A stretch of 20,815 nt of DNA from CAYUFF01 sp964444075 (GCA_964444075.1 CAYUFF010000016.1:1-20815), one strand, 5' to 3'; positions 12,400 through 20,486 are shown, counted from the stretch's first letter. Notes: generated from the sequence alone by a model not told the origin. Made by a program: numbers and translations.

Positions 12400-12466
12400 A
12401 CCCCGTGACGGCGGTTCGAATCCGCCCCGGGCTAATTTTGATAACTTCTCCAGAAAATTTTATAGC

Positions 12467-13171
12467 ATGGGTAGGAGGGAATTTCCGAAGAAAGACGAGC
12501 GCGAACTCGTGATCGAGGAGCTTAAGAAGACTTGGAACGTTCTTGCAGACTCGTGGGTCAACCTACGCGTGAAGCCCGTAGAAGAGGTCGTCGACTTCTG
12601 CTATTCCATCCCAACGCCGAAGGGAAAGGTGCTTGAAGTCGCTTGCGGTAACGGGAGAAATCTCGTTCCTTTTTTGGAAAGGGGTTTCGCTTGCGTAGGA
12701 GTGGACTTTTCCAAGTCTATGGTAAGGGAGGCTAGAAAGTTCCTGAAGAAGAGAGGCTTCGACGCGCGTTTCGTAATCGCGGACATGAGGTCCCTTCCGT
12801 TCAAGGACGATTCCTTTGCCTGCGCTATCAACGTAAGGAGTCTGCACCACGTGCCTACTAGAGAGCTGAGGGTTCTTTGCCTGAGGGAGATGAAGAGAGT
12901 TTGTAAAAACAACTCTTCCCTCTTGCTGAGCGTTTGGAAAAGGTCTTACCCGAGGTTTCTCATAGACGTGCTAAAAAGCTTGTTCTCCAAGAGGTTTGAG
13001 TTTGGGGACGTGTACAAGGAATGGAACTATCGCGGCAAAGTTTACAAGAGGTTCTACCACCTCTACTCGCCCGAGGAATTAGAAAAGGAACTCGAGGAAG
13101 CTGGGCTAGAAGCTCGCGTAGTTTACTGCGTTAAGGATAACCTCGTAGCGAAGTGTGAGGTGAGGAAATGA
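12467..13171 (+). CDS. Trm9-like SAM-dependent methyltransferase
   Basis: The 234-residue class I methyltransferase has motif I VLEVACGNGRN (55-65), an acidic GVDFS end of strand 2, IADMRSLPF and NVRSLHHVP. The C-terminal half follows the Trm9/ALKBH8 pattern: GDVYKEWNYRGKVYKRFYHLYSPEELEKELEEAG, with the RYYHLF-like motif kept as KRFYHLY, and DNLVAKCEV at the end. Trm9 enzymes, activated by Trm112, methylate the carboxymethyl group on wobble uridine of certain tRNAs. The archaeal target is not fixed. Another substrate is possible, so I stop at Trm9-like. The start is close behind the tRNA, with a TATA-like AAAATTTTAT only about 8 nt upstream, so it may depend on read-through from the tRNA promoter. 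Its stop overlaps the next ATG (ATGA). Confidence 0.82.
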   Translation: MGRREFPKKDERELVIEELKKTWNVLADSWVNLRVKPVEEVVDFCYSIPTPKGKVLEVACGNGRNLVPFLERGFACVGVDFSKSMVREARKFLKKRGFDARFVIADMRSLPFKDDSFACAINVRSLHHVPTRELRVLCLREMKRVCKNNSSLLLSVWKRSYPRFLIDVLKSLFSKRFEFGDVYKEWNYRGKVYKRFYHLYSPEELEKELEEAGLEARVVYCVKDNLVAKCEVRK

Positions 13172-14556
13172 GTTGGATAGACGTCATCATCGCAACATCC
13201 GTCTTCGCGGTCTTCGTTACGCTCTCCCTGAACTACTTCTTACAAGGAATCGACACGAAAGTTTGGATCGCGAAACTCATAAGACTGGAGGGGAGCTTGA
13301 GTGATTATGCGAAAACTCTCTTCGAGAGCGAAGGAATTCCTCCAAACTGGACCTCCGACGATTTCGTCAAGGTCGGTCTCCTCGAAAAGGTTTACCGAAT
13401 TCCTATCGTCGTGAAAAATACCCTACCGATGAACTTGAGCAACGAAGTAATCGACCTGAAGGTTTCCATCGACGATGGTTGCGAGTTGATAGCCCGGAAT
13501 TCTTCGCTAAGGCTCGTCGACGAAGACCTCAACGAAATTGAGTTTGGAGTTTACAACGCCACTTATTGCTCTGGAAGCTTCCTCAAGGAGGTCAGCCTCG
13601 TGATCTTATTGAACATTTCTGCGGGAGAAGTCAAGGAGCTGTACCTTTACTTTTCACCGAACGAAAAGATACCGCCAGCAAACTTTTCCACAAACCTTAC
13701 GTTCAACGAGTCTACAAACACGCTCCAAAACTCGATGATTAAGCTGAAGCTGGGTGGTGAGGTAGTCGAGGTCTACGACCTCGCGAACAACTCGCAAAAC
13801 TTGTTAGCGGGAAGGAGGTTGGGAATAGTTCAGTTCAACGAAACGACCGGTACGCTTGTCGAAACTTCTGAGGGTAGCGGAAGCGTTTCCGTTGTCGTGG
13901 ATTCTCCCTTCAAGAAAGTCTTGCTCATCTCTGGCTCCACGAGCTGGTACGACTACGAGTTTGAGGTCACGCTCTACCCTAGGCAGGATTACTTCATCCT
14001 CAAACCTTACTTGAAAGAAAAGCTCAACGTGACCCTCCACGACTTTAAGTTTCCGGAGATGGTGCTCTCGCAAAGTTTTGGGAACGTCTCCTACAGGAAC
14101 GGCACCCAAGGAGGCTTTCAGAACTCTTCCGAAACTTACGGGAACGTCGAAGGTTGCTACTGGATCGCTCCGAGAACTCAAGGAAGCAAGAGAATGCTAG
14201 CGTTAGTAACCACCGACCCTTCGGCGTGGAAATCCTGCGGTTGGAACGCAAGCTCCAAAGAAATTTCGTTTTCCATGATATCGGAGGAGTACGATAGCGG
14301 CAGCATACTTGTCAACGAGAGCGACGAGTTTTCTGGTAGCAGAATCTTCGTGAAGTTGTTCGACTCGGCACACCCAGAAGAAGTGGAAACTTTCTGGAAA
14401 AAAGTTTTCGATCCTCCAGAGGTGAAAGTCCTCCCTAGGGAAGAGACCTACGTGCTGAGCGCGACAAAGCTCCAGGAGTTGAAGGAGAGCGACTACGAGA
14501 AAGTCAAGAACTCTCTCGGTGCGTTTGAGTTCAGCATACTCATCGAAGAACCTTAG
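13168..14556 (+). CDS. Membrane-anchored, heavily N-glycosylated surface protein (pilin-like N-terminus)
   Basis: The 462-residue protein begins with MSWID and a hydrophobic helix (IIATSVFAVFVTLSLNYF, about residues 7-24), so it is anchored by its N-terminus like a type IV pilin or signal-anchor protein. No clear prepilin-peptidase motif is visible. The rest is beta-rich and outside the cell. It contains about 16 N-x-S/T sequons (for example NWT, NLS, NAT, NIS, NFS, NVT, NGT and NAS), consistent with N-glycosylation by an archaeal oligosaccharyltransferase. I recognise no catalytic domain. The ATGA overlap with the methyltransferase gene suggests co-transcription. It converges on the lamin-tail gene, with only 5 bp between stop codons. 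Confidence 0.7.
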   Translation: MSWIDVIIATSVFAVFVTLSLNYFLQGIDTKVWIAKLIRLEGSLSDYAKTLFESEGIPPNWTSDDFVKVGLLEKVYRIPIVVKNTLPMNLSNEVIDLKVSIDDGCELIARNSSLRLVDEDLNEIEFGVYNATYCSGSFLKEVSLVILLNISAGEVKELYLYFSPNEKIPPANFSTNLTFNESTNTLQNSMIKLKLGGEVVEVYDLANNSQNLLAGRRLGIVQFNETTGTLVETSEGSGSVSVVVDSPFKKVLLISGSTSWYDYEFEVTLYPRQDYFILKPYLKEKLNVTLHDFKFPEMVLSQSFGNVSYRNGTQGGFQNSSETYGNVEGCYWIAPRTQGSKRMLALVTTDPSAWKSCGWNASSKEISFSMISEEYDSGSILVNESDEFSGSRIFVKLFDSAHPEEVETFWKKVFDPPEVKVLPREETYVLSATKLQELKESDYEKVKNSLGAFEFSILIEEP

Positions 14557-14561
14557 CACCT

Positions 14562-15989
14562 TCAACCTTCTTCCAAGCAAAGCTCGAACGGTGTCGGCGT
14601 TGAGATTACGAAATCCTCTGAATTGTCTCCGGAGTTTTGAATCCCTTTCCTGTTAAAACTCTTACCCTCGTCGTGATCAACCTTTATCTCCAATGGGTTT
14701 CCGCGCTTGACTTCCTTTACGTCTCCCCACGAGAACACGTCGATCGCTTCCTCCGCTATGCGAGATTTTTCGTCCATCTTTCTTGGGTTCGAAAGGAAGA
14801 TCGCGACGCTCCCAGCCTTGTTGGAGAGCTTCCCCTTCGTATAAGGCTTTCCGTTCTTACCGACGACCGTGAAATTAGCACCCTCGAAGCCAAACACGCT
14901 TATCACGTAGAAGCTTTTCGCCGCGATGGTAACGTTCTCTAATTTCCACGCGTACAACGGGTTCTCCCAGCTCCTGGTCCTCGGATAGTAACACAGGAAA
15001 AGTTTCTCTAGCGTTAGCGTTTCGTTCCCGTAGTTGTAGAGTTCAACGAATTCGTCACCCCACACTTTCACTTCCGTAATCAGTAGCGTCACTTTTTCTC
15101 CCTCCCCCACTTTCCTCTCGCCTTCCTCCACGCTCTTCTCTACCCTATCAAAAACTTTCTTTCCGGCTTCGCGTAGCTCCCTTTCTACACTTTTCTTTTC
15201 AGGTTTACAACCCTCGTCTTCGACGAAAGGCTTCCCGCCGGGCTTACAACTTTCCAACCACCCAGAATCTCCAACCCTAACGAGGCTCTTTCCGTTTCCG
15301 TCACCGCCTTCTTCACTCGCGTAGGATACTCTATCGATGACCCTGCCTTTCTCATCGCGTAACTCTAGATCATCGCCCTTGTTGCTGAGTGCGAAGAAAG
15401 ATTTTATCACCAACCCTCCTTCTGGAACAGTATGCTCTTTCAAGAATTGGTCGACGCATCTTACTATCACTGCCCTTTCTTTTGGAAGGAGCATCGTCCT
15501 ACCGAGGAAAACAAGCTTTCTCGCTCTTCCAGAATCTACGAGCTTCCAACCGCTCAGGTTCACGGAAAAGTTTTCGAGGTTAGCGATTTCTATCCACTCC
15601 CTGCAGGAATCCTTTCCCTTCGGGTTATACATTATCTCGGTAATCATCACCTTTGGTGTTTTATTTCCTGTCGTCTCGTTCTTCACGCTTCCCTCGCTTC
15701 TAGACATCCCTGAGACAACCTTGTTTTCCTTGCTCGTTTTTTCGGTATCGTTTTCTTTGTGAGTAGCATTTTCGCTCGAAACAACGGTCGGCGAAACTGC
15801 TTGACTTTTCTTTTCTCCAGAAACTACCCCAGCCAAGAACTTTCCGGTAACTTCGCTCGTCGACGTCGAAGCTTCTTCTCGAAAAGCTGAGTTAGAGTAA
15901 AAGTTGAAAACTGAGTGTAAGACGTAGAGTGAAAGGATTGTAGCGACAGAAATGAAGACTATCGACGGTACGTAGCCCTTAATCCTCAT
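14562..15989 (-). CDS. Membrane-anchored protein with two lamin-tail (LTD) domains
   Basis: The 475-residue protein has an N-terminal signal-anchor helix (SIVFISVATILSLYVLHSVF, about 9-28), then a Ser/Thr/Lys-rich low-complexity linker to about residue 110. A lamin-tail domain follows (VMITEIMYNPKG, REWIEIANLENFSVNLSGWKLVD, LLPKERAVIV, LSNKGDDLELRD and GRVIDRVSY). A charged coiled-coil-like spacer (about 260-300) separates it from a second LTD (LLITEVKVWGDEFVELYNYGNETLTLEKLFLCY through SNKAGSVAIFL). LTDs are immunoglobulin-like folds on prokaryotic surface proteins and extracellular nucleases; no nuclease domain is present here. Several sequons suggest glycosylation. It is probably a cell-surface adhesion or scaffold protein. 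Confidence 0.83.
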   Translation of the reverse strand: MRIKGYVPSIVFISVATILSLYVLHSVFNFYSNSAFREEASTSTSEVTGKFLAGVVSGEKKSQAVSPTVVSSENATHKENDTEKTSKENKVVSGMSRSEGSVKNETTGNKTPKVMITEIMYNPKGKDSCREWIEIANLENFSVNLSGWKLVDSGRARKLVFLGRTMLLPKERAVIVRCVDQFLKEHTVPEGGLVIKSFFALSNKGDDLELRDEKGRVIDRVSYASEEGGDGNGKSLVRVGDSGWLESCKPGGKPFVEDEGCKPEKKSVERELREAGKKVFDRVEKSVEEGERKVGEGEKVTLLITEVKVWGDEFVELYNYGNETLTLEKLFLCYYPRTRSWENPLYAWKLENVTIAAKSFYVISVFGFEGANFTVVGKNGKPYTKGKLSNKAGSVAIFLSNPRKMDEKSRIAEEAIDVFSWGDVKEVKRGNPLEIKVDHDEGKSFNRKGIQNSGDNSEDFVISTPTPFELCLEEG

Positions 15990-16020
15990 AAAAATTAGCT
16001 CTGCAAGTTCTCAGAAAAAG

Positions 16021-17046
16021 TTATTTCTTGAACCAGCTCGCCAGAGTAGCTTGCCTACCGCTCTCGTAAGATTTCATGAGCTTTTCCAAAGCCTTCTCTA
16101 CCCTTTCCCTGGAGAAATCGTGTTCCTCGACCATGAACTCGATTATCCTTTCCTCGTCCGGTCTCTTCCATTCAACCTTTACGTCTTCCTCGACCGGAGG
16201 GTTAAGGAAGAATTCGAAAATCTCGTAAGGGTCCGTTTCGTCCTCCCACTTCACGGCTTTCAAGACGTTTTCCAGAGTTTTGTGCTGCTTCACAAGCTTC
16301 AGCGCAGTCTTCGGACCCACGCCGCTGATTCCTTTGTTGTAATCTGTTCCTACGAGCATCGCGACCATCACGAGCTGCTCCCTTGTAATCCCATGCTCTT
16401 TCAACACTTCTTCCAGCTCTATCACCTCAGGCTTTATCTCCACGTAAACCTCTTTCCTAGGAAGCTTTCTCCTTCCCGTTATCGAAAGGTTCCTAGCTAG
16501 CCTTGGCGAGCCGAACAAGAGCGAATCATAATCTTGCGACGCGCTGAAATCGACGATTCCCTTCATGCAGAGGTAGGAGCACTGAGCCTCTCCCTCGGAT
16601 TTAGCAACTATCCACGGCAAACCCATGGCGTTCAGCAGTTCCTTAGCGTCCTCCACCATCTCCTCCGTGAGGACGGCAGCTGCCTGCGCGTAGGTCTTAG
16701 CTTCCTCTCCCCTTTCCAAGGCTTCTTCCCACTTCTTCTTCGCGATTTCTTTCGTTTCCCTCCTTTCTTCCAGCGTCCTTTTCTTGAAGCTCGGTGGCTC
16801 ACCGTCGAAGACAAAAACGGGCTTCAAGCCGGCTTCGACCAAGTTCACTGTCCTGTAGAAGAGTCCGGATAGGTGGGAAGTGATCCTACCTTTCGAATCT
16901 CTCAAACACTCTCCGGTAACCTTATCCCTGATGGTAGTCAAGAACTGGTACAGCATGTTGTAAGCGTCGAACGCTACTCTTTTTCCAGAGAAGTACTCCA
17001 GATCGACTTCTCTCGCCGATATTATACCCTTGAGGTTTACGCCCAT
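16021..17046 (-). CDS. fen: Flap endonuclease 1
   Basis: The 341-residue protein is full-length archaeal FEN-1. The N-domain has MGVNLKGII and FDAYN with D27, then VFDGEPP. A helical-arch region follows, then the I-domain acidic cluster EGEAQCSYL, SQDYDSLLFG and VGTDYNKGISGVGPKTALKL, the last being the helix-hairpin-helix. The C-terminal QATLASWFKK (332-341) is a PIP box for binding the PCNA clamp. It removes 5' flaps during Okazaki fragment maturation and repair, using two metal ions. All expected acidic ligands are present. It is divergent from the aminopeptidase gene through a short AT-rich gap. Confidence 0.97.
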   Translation of the reverse strand: MGVNLKGIISAREVDLEYFSGKRVAFDAYNMLYQFLTTIRDKVTGECLRDSKGRITSHLSGLFYRTVNLVEAGLKPVFVFDGEPPSFKKRTLEERRETKEIAKKKWEEALERGEEAKTYAQAAAVLTEEMVEDAKELLNAMGLPWIVAKSEGEAQCSYLCMKGIVDFSASQDYDSLLFGSPRLARNLSITGRRKLPRKEVYVEIKPEVIELEEVLKEHGITREQLVMVAMLVGTDYNKGISGVGPKTALKLVKQHKTLENVLKAVKWEDETDPYEIFEFFLNPPVEEDVKVEWKRPDEERIIEFMVEEHDFSRERVEKALEKLMKSYESGRQATLASWFKK

Positions 17047-17103
17047 CGATTAATTAATTCGTCTCGCAAACTAAAAACTTATCAAACCGAAAGCCGAAAG
17101 CTT

Positions 17104-17113
17104 TTTATTTTTA
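17104..17113 (+). promoter_or_regulatory. Promoter of the M29 aminopeptidase gene
   Basis: CTTTTTATTTTTAAGG (17101-17116) is TATA-like. If transcription starts about 25 nt downstream, the first codon would be the in-frame GTG at 17133, giving a leaderless start. The alternative TTG at 17121 has only AAGGTTG as a ribosome-binding site. Confidence 0.4.
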
Positions 17114-17120
17114 AGGTTGT

Positions 17121-18113
17121 TTGCTTGAAACTGTGGGGAGAGAAAGAGAGCTGGCAAGACTCCTGTTAGACCATTCCCTCAAGGTGAGGAGGGGTGAATA
17201 CGTCAGGATTTGTGATAGGGTGAGGAACGAATCGCTCGTGAAGGAAATTTTTAGGGAAGCTTTAAAGAGGGGCGTAACCCCTTATTTGAGCAGCAGGATT
17301 GCAGACCATTACGGAAGTTTTTACGAGCGCCTGTTTGAAAGGTGGGGGATAGTGGAAGGGTTACCGGACGCCGACCTTACCCTTCCCGAGAGAAGCTACG
17401 ACCCCACGATCCTCCTCACGGACTCTACCGTGGGACGCAGAAGCACGGAAGAAAAAAGGTACCGTGCGGTTCTCGTTTCGTACCCCACGAGGAGGGCGGA
17501 AAGGGACAGCGGAATTCCCTTACCCGAGTTGGAGAATACATTTTACAGGGCTAGCTTGATAAGCTGGGAAGAGCAGCGCGAAAACCAGGAGGAAGTTAAA
17601 AGGTTGTTCGATGAGGGGGACGAGGTACGAATCGTCGGAAAGGATACGGACCTGTTCCTGAAAATCGAAGGTGAGGGCAACAACATGTGCGGAGAAACGA
17701 ACATGCCAGATGGTGAAATATTCTACAATCCCGCGAGCGGTTCTGTGCAAGGAAAGGTACGTTTTGAGATGGTCGTCCACGAAGGTGGAGTAACGAGGGA
17801 CGTGAAGCTTGAGTTCAGGAGGGGGAAGGTGGTGAGGTGTTGGGTGGGGAAGGATGAAGTGATTTTTGGTTCTCTCTTCGAACCCGACTACGAGGTACGG
17901 GAATTTGGCATAGGCGCTAACCCTCGCATAGAAAAGTTTACTTCTGTCGTCGGAATAGACGAAAAAATGCTCGGAACCATTCACCTTGGCTTGGAGAGGG
18001 AGACGGAAAGAAAAGGAGTCAAGGTTCACTGGGACATCGTAAAGGATTTGAGGAGAGGAAAAATTTACGTAGATGGTGAACTAGTTCAGGAAAACGGTGT
18101 ATTTTTACTTTGA
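17121..18113 (+). CDS. M29 family aminopeptidase
   Basis: The protein has 330 residues from TTG, or 326 from the in-frame GTG at 17133. The C-terminal half carries the M29 signature. NMPDGEIFYNP supplies a metal-binding Glu, and EFGIGANPRIEKFT, then GIDEKMLGTIHLGL (Glu and His) and VHWDIV (His and Asp) supply the others. The N-terminal half has the family opening LLLDHSLKVRRGEYVRI. These enzymes are dimeric two-metal (zinc or cobalt) aminopeptidases that release N-terminal residues from peptides. It is shorter than the 370-410 residues of bacterial AmpS/AmpT, mainly between the GTIH and HWD motifs, where the Gly/Tyr-containing loop is reduced. Probably active, in the cytoplasm. Confidence 0.88.
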   Translation: MLETVGRERELARLLLDHSLKVRRGEYVRICDRVRNESLVKEIFREALKRGVTPYLSSRIADHYGSFYERLFERWGIVEGLPDADLTLPERSYDPTILLTDSTVGRRSTEEKRYRAVLVSYPTRRAERDSGIPLPELENTFYRASLISWEEQRENQEEVKRLFDEGDEVRIVGKDTDLFLKIEGEGNNMCGETNMPDGEIFYNPASGSVQGKVRFEMVVHEGGVTRDVKLEFRRGKVVRCWVGKDEVIFGSLFEPDYEVREFGIGANPRIEKFTSVVGIDEKMLGTIHLGLERETERKGVKVHWDIVKDLRRGKIYVDGELVQENGVFLL

Positions 18114-18200
18114 AATAAACTCGGTACTCTCGTTTAAGACAAGTCGGTGTTATCAAAAAATTTAAAACCTGAAAAAATTGACCGATAGCCTTAAATCAAG

Positions 18201-18488
18201 TTACTCCTTTCTCCTCCTTCCTCTTCTACCTCTTCTCCTCTCCTCTTCTTCTTTCTCCTCTCTGGCCAATTCTTTTTCAATCCTCCACTCATCCCATTCT
18301 AACCATGCTATGAACAACCCTATTACAAACACTAGAGCTGGTAAGACTCCTAGCACTACTGTCACGAAGTACTCCCAAAGGTCTGGTAACCAGTATGGCT
18401 TTTCCGTCATCAAGTGAGAGTACGCAACCGCTGCTACGCTAATGAGCATCAACAACACTCCGCCAAGCATTTTTATTAATGGGTGCAT
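18201..18488 (-). CDS. Small two-helix membrane protein with a charged tail
   Basis: The 95-residue protein has two predicted membrane helices (about 5-25 and 38-62) joined by a short WLPDLWEYF loop. The C-terminal tail is about 30 residues, WDEWRIEKELAREEKEEEE followed by an Arg/Gly/Lys run, so strongly charged and probably cytoplasmic. The WLEWDEW-IEKEL motif resembles small conserved archaeal proteins of unknown function, as far as I can recall. It begins 5 bp after the scpB stop codon on the same strand and is probably co-transcribed. The homopurine tail (18201-18260) is low-complexity DNA. Confidence 0.65.
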   Translation of the reverse strand: MHPLIKMLGGVLLMLISVAAVAYSHLMTEKPYWLPDLWEYFVTVVLGVLPALVFVIGLFIAWLEWDEWRIEKELAREEKEEEERRRGRRGRRRKE

Positions 18489-18493
18489 ATTTT

Positions 18494-19039
18494 CTATTTA
18501 CTTTCTGGTGCTCTTAAATTATTTTGAGTTTCAATACCTTCCTTTCCTTCGCACGCCAAACGCTTTTCCAACTCCTTCTTTATCTCTTCCACATCCTTTC
18601 CGAAGTACCTTTCGAACTCGTGGGTCAGGGTTATTATCCTCGTCCTCCCCTGCTTCTCGGCTTTTATCAACCCCTTCCTTTCCAGGGCCTTTATGTAACC
18701 GTAAGCTTTGTTTCCCTGGAACTTCACTATGTCCGACTGCTTCACGGGCTGATTCAGGACTACGATCGAGAGAGTCCTCACCATCCCGTCGCTCAAGTCG
18801 GCTAGCGGAGCCAGGGACGCTACCTTCTCGACGTACTCTCCCTTGATTCTGAACTCGAAACCCTCGGGAGTTTCCGCCAGCTCTATCCCCCTGTCCTCCC
18901 TCTCCAGCTCTCTCTCGATCTCCTTCAAAATTCTGTAAACCTCGCTCTCGTCGATCCCGGCGAGCCTGGAAAGTTTCTTCAGGGAAAGGGGTTTATTCGA
19001 GACGAACAACGCTGCCTCGATGAGAGCCTTCGCGTTCAC
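18494..19039 (-). CDS. scpB: Segregation and condensation protein B
   Basis: The 181-residue protein has the ScpB pattern of two winged helices. AKALIEAALFVSNKPLSLKKLSRLAGIDESEVYRIL opens the first; LADLSDGMVRTLSIVVLNQPVKQSDIVKFQGNKAYGYIKALERKGLIKAEKQGRTRIITLTHEF is the second, with the conserved ALExxGLI-like step. ScpB is the kite subunit of SMC-ScpA-ScpB condensin, which compacts and separates chromosomes. Length is normal. scpA is not in this window. A non-conserved acidic and Asn-rich tail follows the core. Confidence 0.93.
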   Translation of the reverse strand: MNAKALIEAALFVSNKPLSLKKLSRLAGIDESEVYRILKEIERELEREDRGIELAETPEGFEFRIKGEYVEKVASLAPLADLSDGMVRTLSIVVLNQPVKQSDIVKFQGNKAYGYIKALERKGLIKAEKQGRTRIITLTHEFERYFGKDVEEIKKELEKRLACEGKEGIETQNNLRAPESK

Positions 19040-19040
19040 G

Positions 19041-19053
19041 ATTAAAAATAAAT
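19041..19053 (+). promoter_or_regulatory. Predicted promoter of the downstream membrane protein gene
   Basis: ATTAAAAATAAAT is TATA-like and centred about 30 nt before the GTG at 19078. No ribosome-binding site precedes that codon, so a leaderless mRNA fits. The element lies just upstream of the scpB start codon on the opposite strand. Confidence 0.4.
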
Positions 19054-19077
19054 CCTTCGAAAACTTTTTGAATTTTT

Positions 19078-19692
19078 GTGAGATACTCGTACAAGAGAAG
19101 CAGAGTGCTCGTGAAGCTGAAGAAGCTGTGGAGGGGTTTTTTCGGCGTAAAGGACTTCCTCCTCCTCGCCCTTGGTCTTACCTTGGCGTACGTCCTCCTG
19201 AGGAACCCCTCCTGGATCGTTTCCCTAAGCTCCTGGAACTACGGGGCTGCTTTTCTCGCAGGAATTCTCCTACCCTTGGGCTGGACCGCCATACCGGCGA
19301 TAGCTTTGCTACTGCTCTTGGCGAAAAACCTCAGCTTTTGGTGGCTTATCCTAATCGCTTTCAGCGGAAGCCTGGTAGGCAACTCATACTTAACCTATTG
19401 CGTCTCCAGGACCATCACGAGGAGTCAGGAGTTCATAGATAGGGTGAAAAAAAGGGTCTGGCTCTTCTTGAGCAGGAGGGGCTTCTTGGGCAGGCTGAGG
19501 GTTTTCGGCTCGTCTGAGAAGCTCCTCCCCTTCATAGTTTCGCTGAACGTCATCCTCCCTGTTTCGAACCAGTGGGGAATATCGTTGCTCAAGGTATGCG
19601 GCTACGACGAGAAAAAGTCGCTATTGCTGGTCTCCTCCGTCACGCTGCTCGAAATCTTTACGGTTTCCCTGATAGGGAGCTTCATCCCCTGA
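19078..19692 (+). CDS. Polytopic membrane protein, VTT/DedA-like (tentative)
   Basis: The 204-residue protein starts at GTG with a basic head and has about five hydrophobic helices (DFLLLALGLTLAYVLL, AAFLAGILLPLGWTAIPAIALLLLL, FWWLILIAFSGSLVGNSYLTYCV, LLPFIVSLNVILPVSNQWG and LLLVSSVTLLEIFTVSLIG). The order is a half-helix followed by a polar SGSLVGNSYLTYCVSR loop, then an amphipathic stretch and a second re-entrant-like segment. This resembles VTT/DedA (SNARE-associated) transporters and small-molecule export proteins, but the key residues are not clearly present, so this is a suggestion only. It converges on tpiA with an 11-bp overlap. Confidence 0.6.
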   Translation: MRYSYKRSRVLVKLKKLWRGFFGVKDFLLLALGLTLAYVLLRNPSWIVSLSSWNYGAAFLAGILLPLGWTAIPAIALLLLLAKNLSFWWLILIAFSGSLVGNSYLTYCVSRTITRSQEFIDRVKKRVWLFLSRRGFLGRLRVFGSSEKLLPFIVSLNVILPVSNQWGISLLKVCGYDEKKSLLLVSSVTLLEIFTVSLIGSFIP

Positions 19693-20377
19693 GTTTTTTC
19701 GCCGACGCAGCAAACTCTTCCAAAACCTTCTGCGGCTCCTCAGCCTTGACGACTGCCGAGGCTACCAGCACCCCTTCAGCACCTAGCTCCAGCGCTTTTT
19801 CCACATCTTCACCACTACTAATTCCAGCTCCACAAAGTACCCTGACGCTTTCGTTAACACTCTTCACTTTCTCCACCGCCCTCGTCACCACTTCAGGCTT
19901 CGCCCTCGATACCGAAACTCCCGTGCCTATGAGCTCCGGCGGCTCTATGGCTACGAAGTCTGGGGAGAACTTCGCTATCCTTTCGGCCTCTTCCGGTGTG
20001 TCGGCGCAAGCTACAGTTACTAAGCCACAGCTGTTAGCTATTCCAATGCATTTCTTTACTCCTTCCTCGCTCAACTTCCTCTCGGAGTGGTTGAGGACGG
20101 TTCCGTCTATCCCTAGCTCGGAAAGGTTTTCAGCGACTACGTGCCCTGTAAAGGCGCCCGCTTTTGGCACAGGATCTATGTGCTGCGAAAACACAGGTAT
20201 CGAAACCGCTTCCCTAACCTTCACCAGGTCGAAAAACTGCGGCGCTACCGCGATCTCGACTCCAAAATCTTCTGTGACTTTCTCGCAAACTTTAGCTAGC
20301 GCAACAGCCCTTTCTCCGCACGCTTCCTTGTAGGCTTTGAAGTTCACCAGGATTAACGGCGTCGCTACCTTCCCCAT
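19682..20377 (-). CDS. tpiA: Triosephosphate isomerase (archaeal type)
   Basis: The 231-residue protein is the short archaeal TIM. NFKAY gives the active-site K14, LNHSERK gives H97, AIEPPELIGTG gives the catalytic E145 in the loop-6 region, and GAGISSGED and GVLVASAVVKA form the phosphate-binding ends. It interconverts dihydroxyacetone phosphate and glyceraldehyde-3-phosphate, so it supplies the substrate of the GAPDH encoded at 6421-7434. Length is typical for archaea (about 220-230) and shorter than bacterial TIM (about 250). Its 3' end overlaps the convergent membrane protein gene. Confidence 0.97.
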   Translation of the reverse strand: MGKVATPLILVNFKAYKEACGERAVALAKVCEKVTEDFGVEIAVAPQFFDLVKVREAVSIPVFSQHIDPVPKAGAFTGHVVAENLSELGIDGTVLNHSERKLSEEGVKKCIGIANSCGLVTVACADTPEEAERIAKFSPDFVAIEPPELIGTGVSVSRAKPEVVTRAVEKVKSVNESVRVLCGAGISSGEDVEKALELGAEGVLVASAVVKAEEPQKVLEEFAASAKKLRG

Positions 20378-20486
20378 ACTCTATATTTTTCTGTTTGACG
20401 GATTTTAGCTTTAACGTCTTTGGCGTTTTTCGGATGCTTCGTTAGCCACCGATAACAATTTTTCTCTACTGCCCAAAACTATACAC

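Larger units (their letters stand above)
12322..12434 (+). tRNA. tRNA-Gln (anticodon CUG) with two introns
   Basis: The unspliced sequence folds at its ends: acceptor AGCCCGG/CCGGGCT with discriminator A, D arm GTGT/GCAT with GG in the loop, and T arm GGCGG-TTCGAAT-CCGCC. The anticodon arm is broken. Removing 12352-12376 and 12385-12399 gives a 73-nt tRNA with anticodon stem CGGGG/CCCCG and loop CTCTGGA. The anticodon CTG at 12381-12383 reads the Gln codon CAG. Exons are 12322-12351, 12377-12384 and 12400-12434. Intron boundaries obey the archaeal bulge-helix-bulge rule. CCA is not encoded. The gene lies 1 bp after the zinc-ribbon stop codon and upstream of a Trm9-like methyltransferase. Confidence 0.93.

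Noticed and set aside
18201..18262. Homopurine/homopyrimidine tract as a regulatory or triplex element
   Set aside because: It is explained by codons for the Lys/Glu/Arg-rich tail of the small membrane protein.
19572..20333. 253-codon forward frame opposite tpiA
   Set aside because: Low-complexity Ser/Thr/Ala content and complete overlap with a clear triosephosphate isomerase gene mark it as a shadow.
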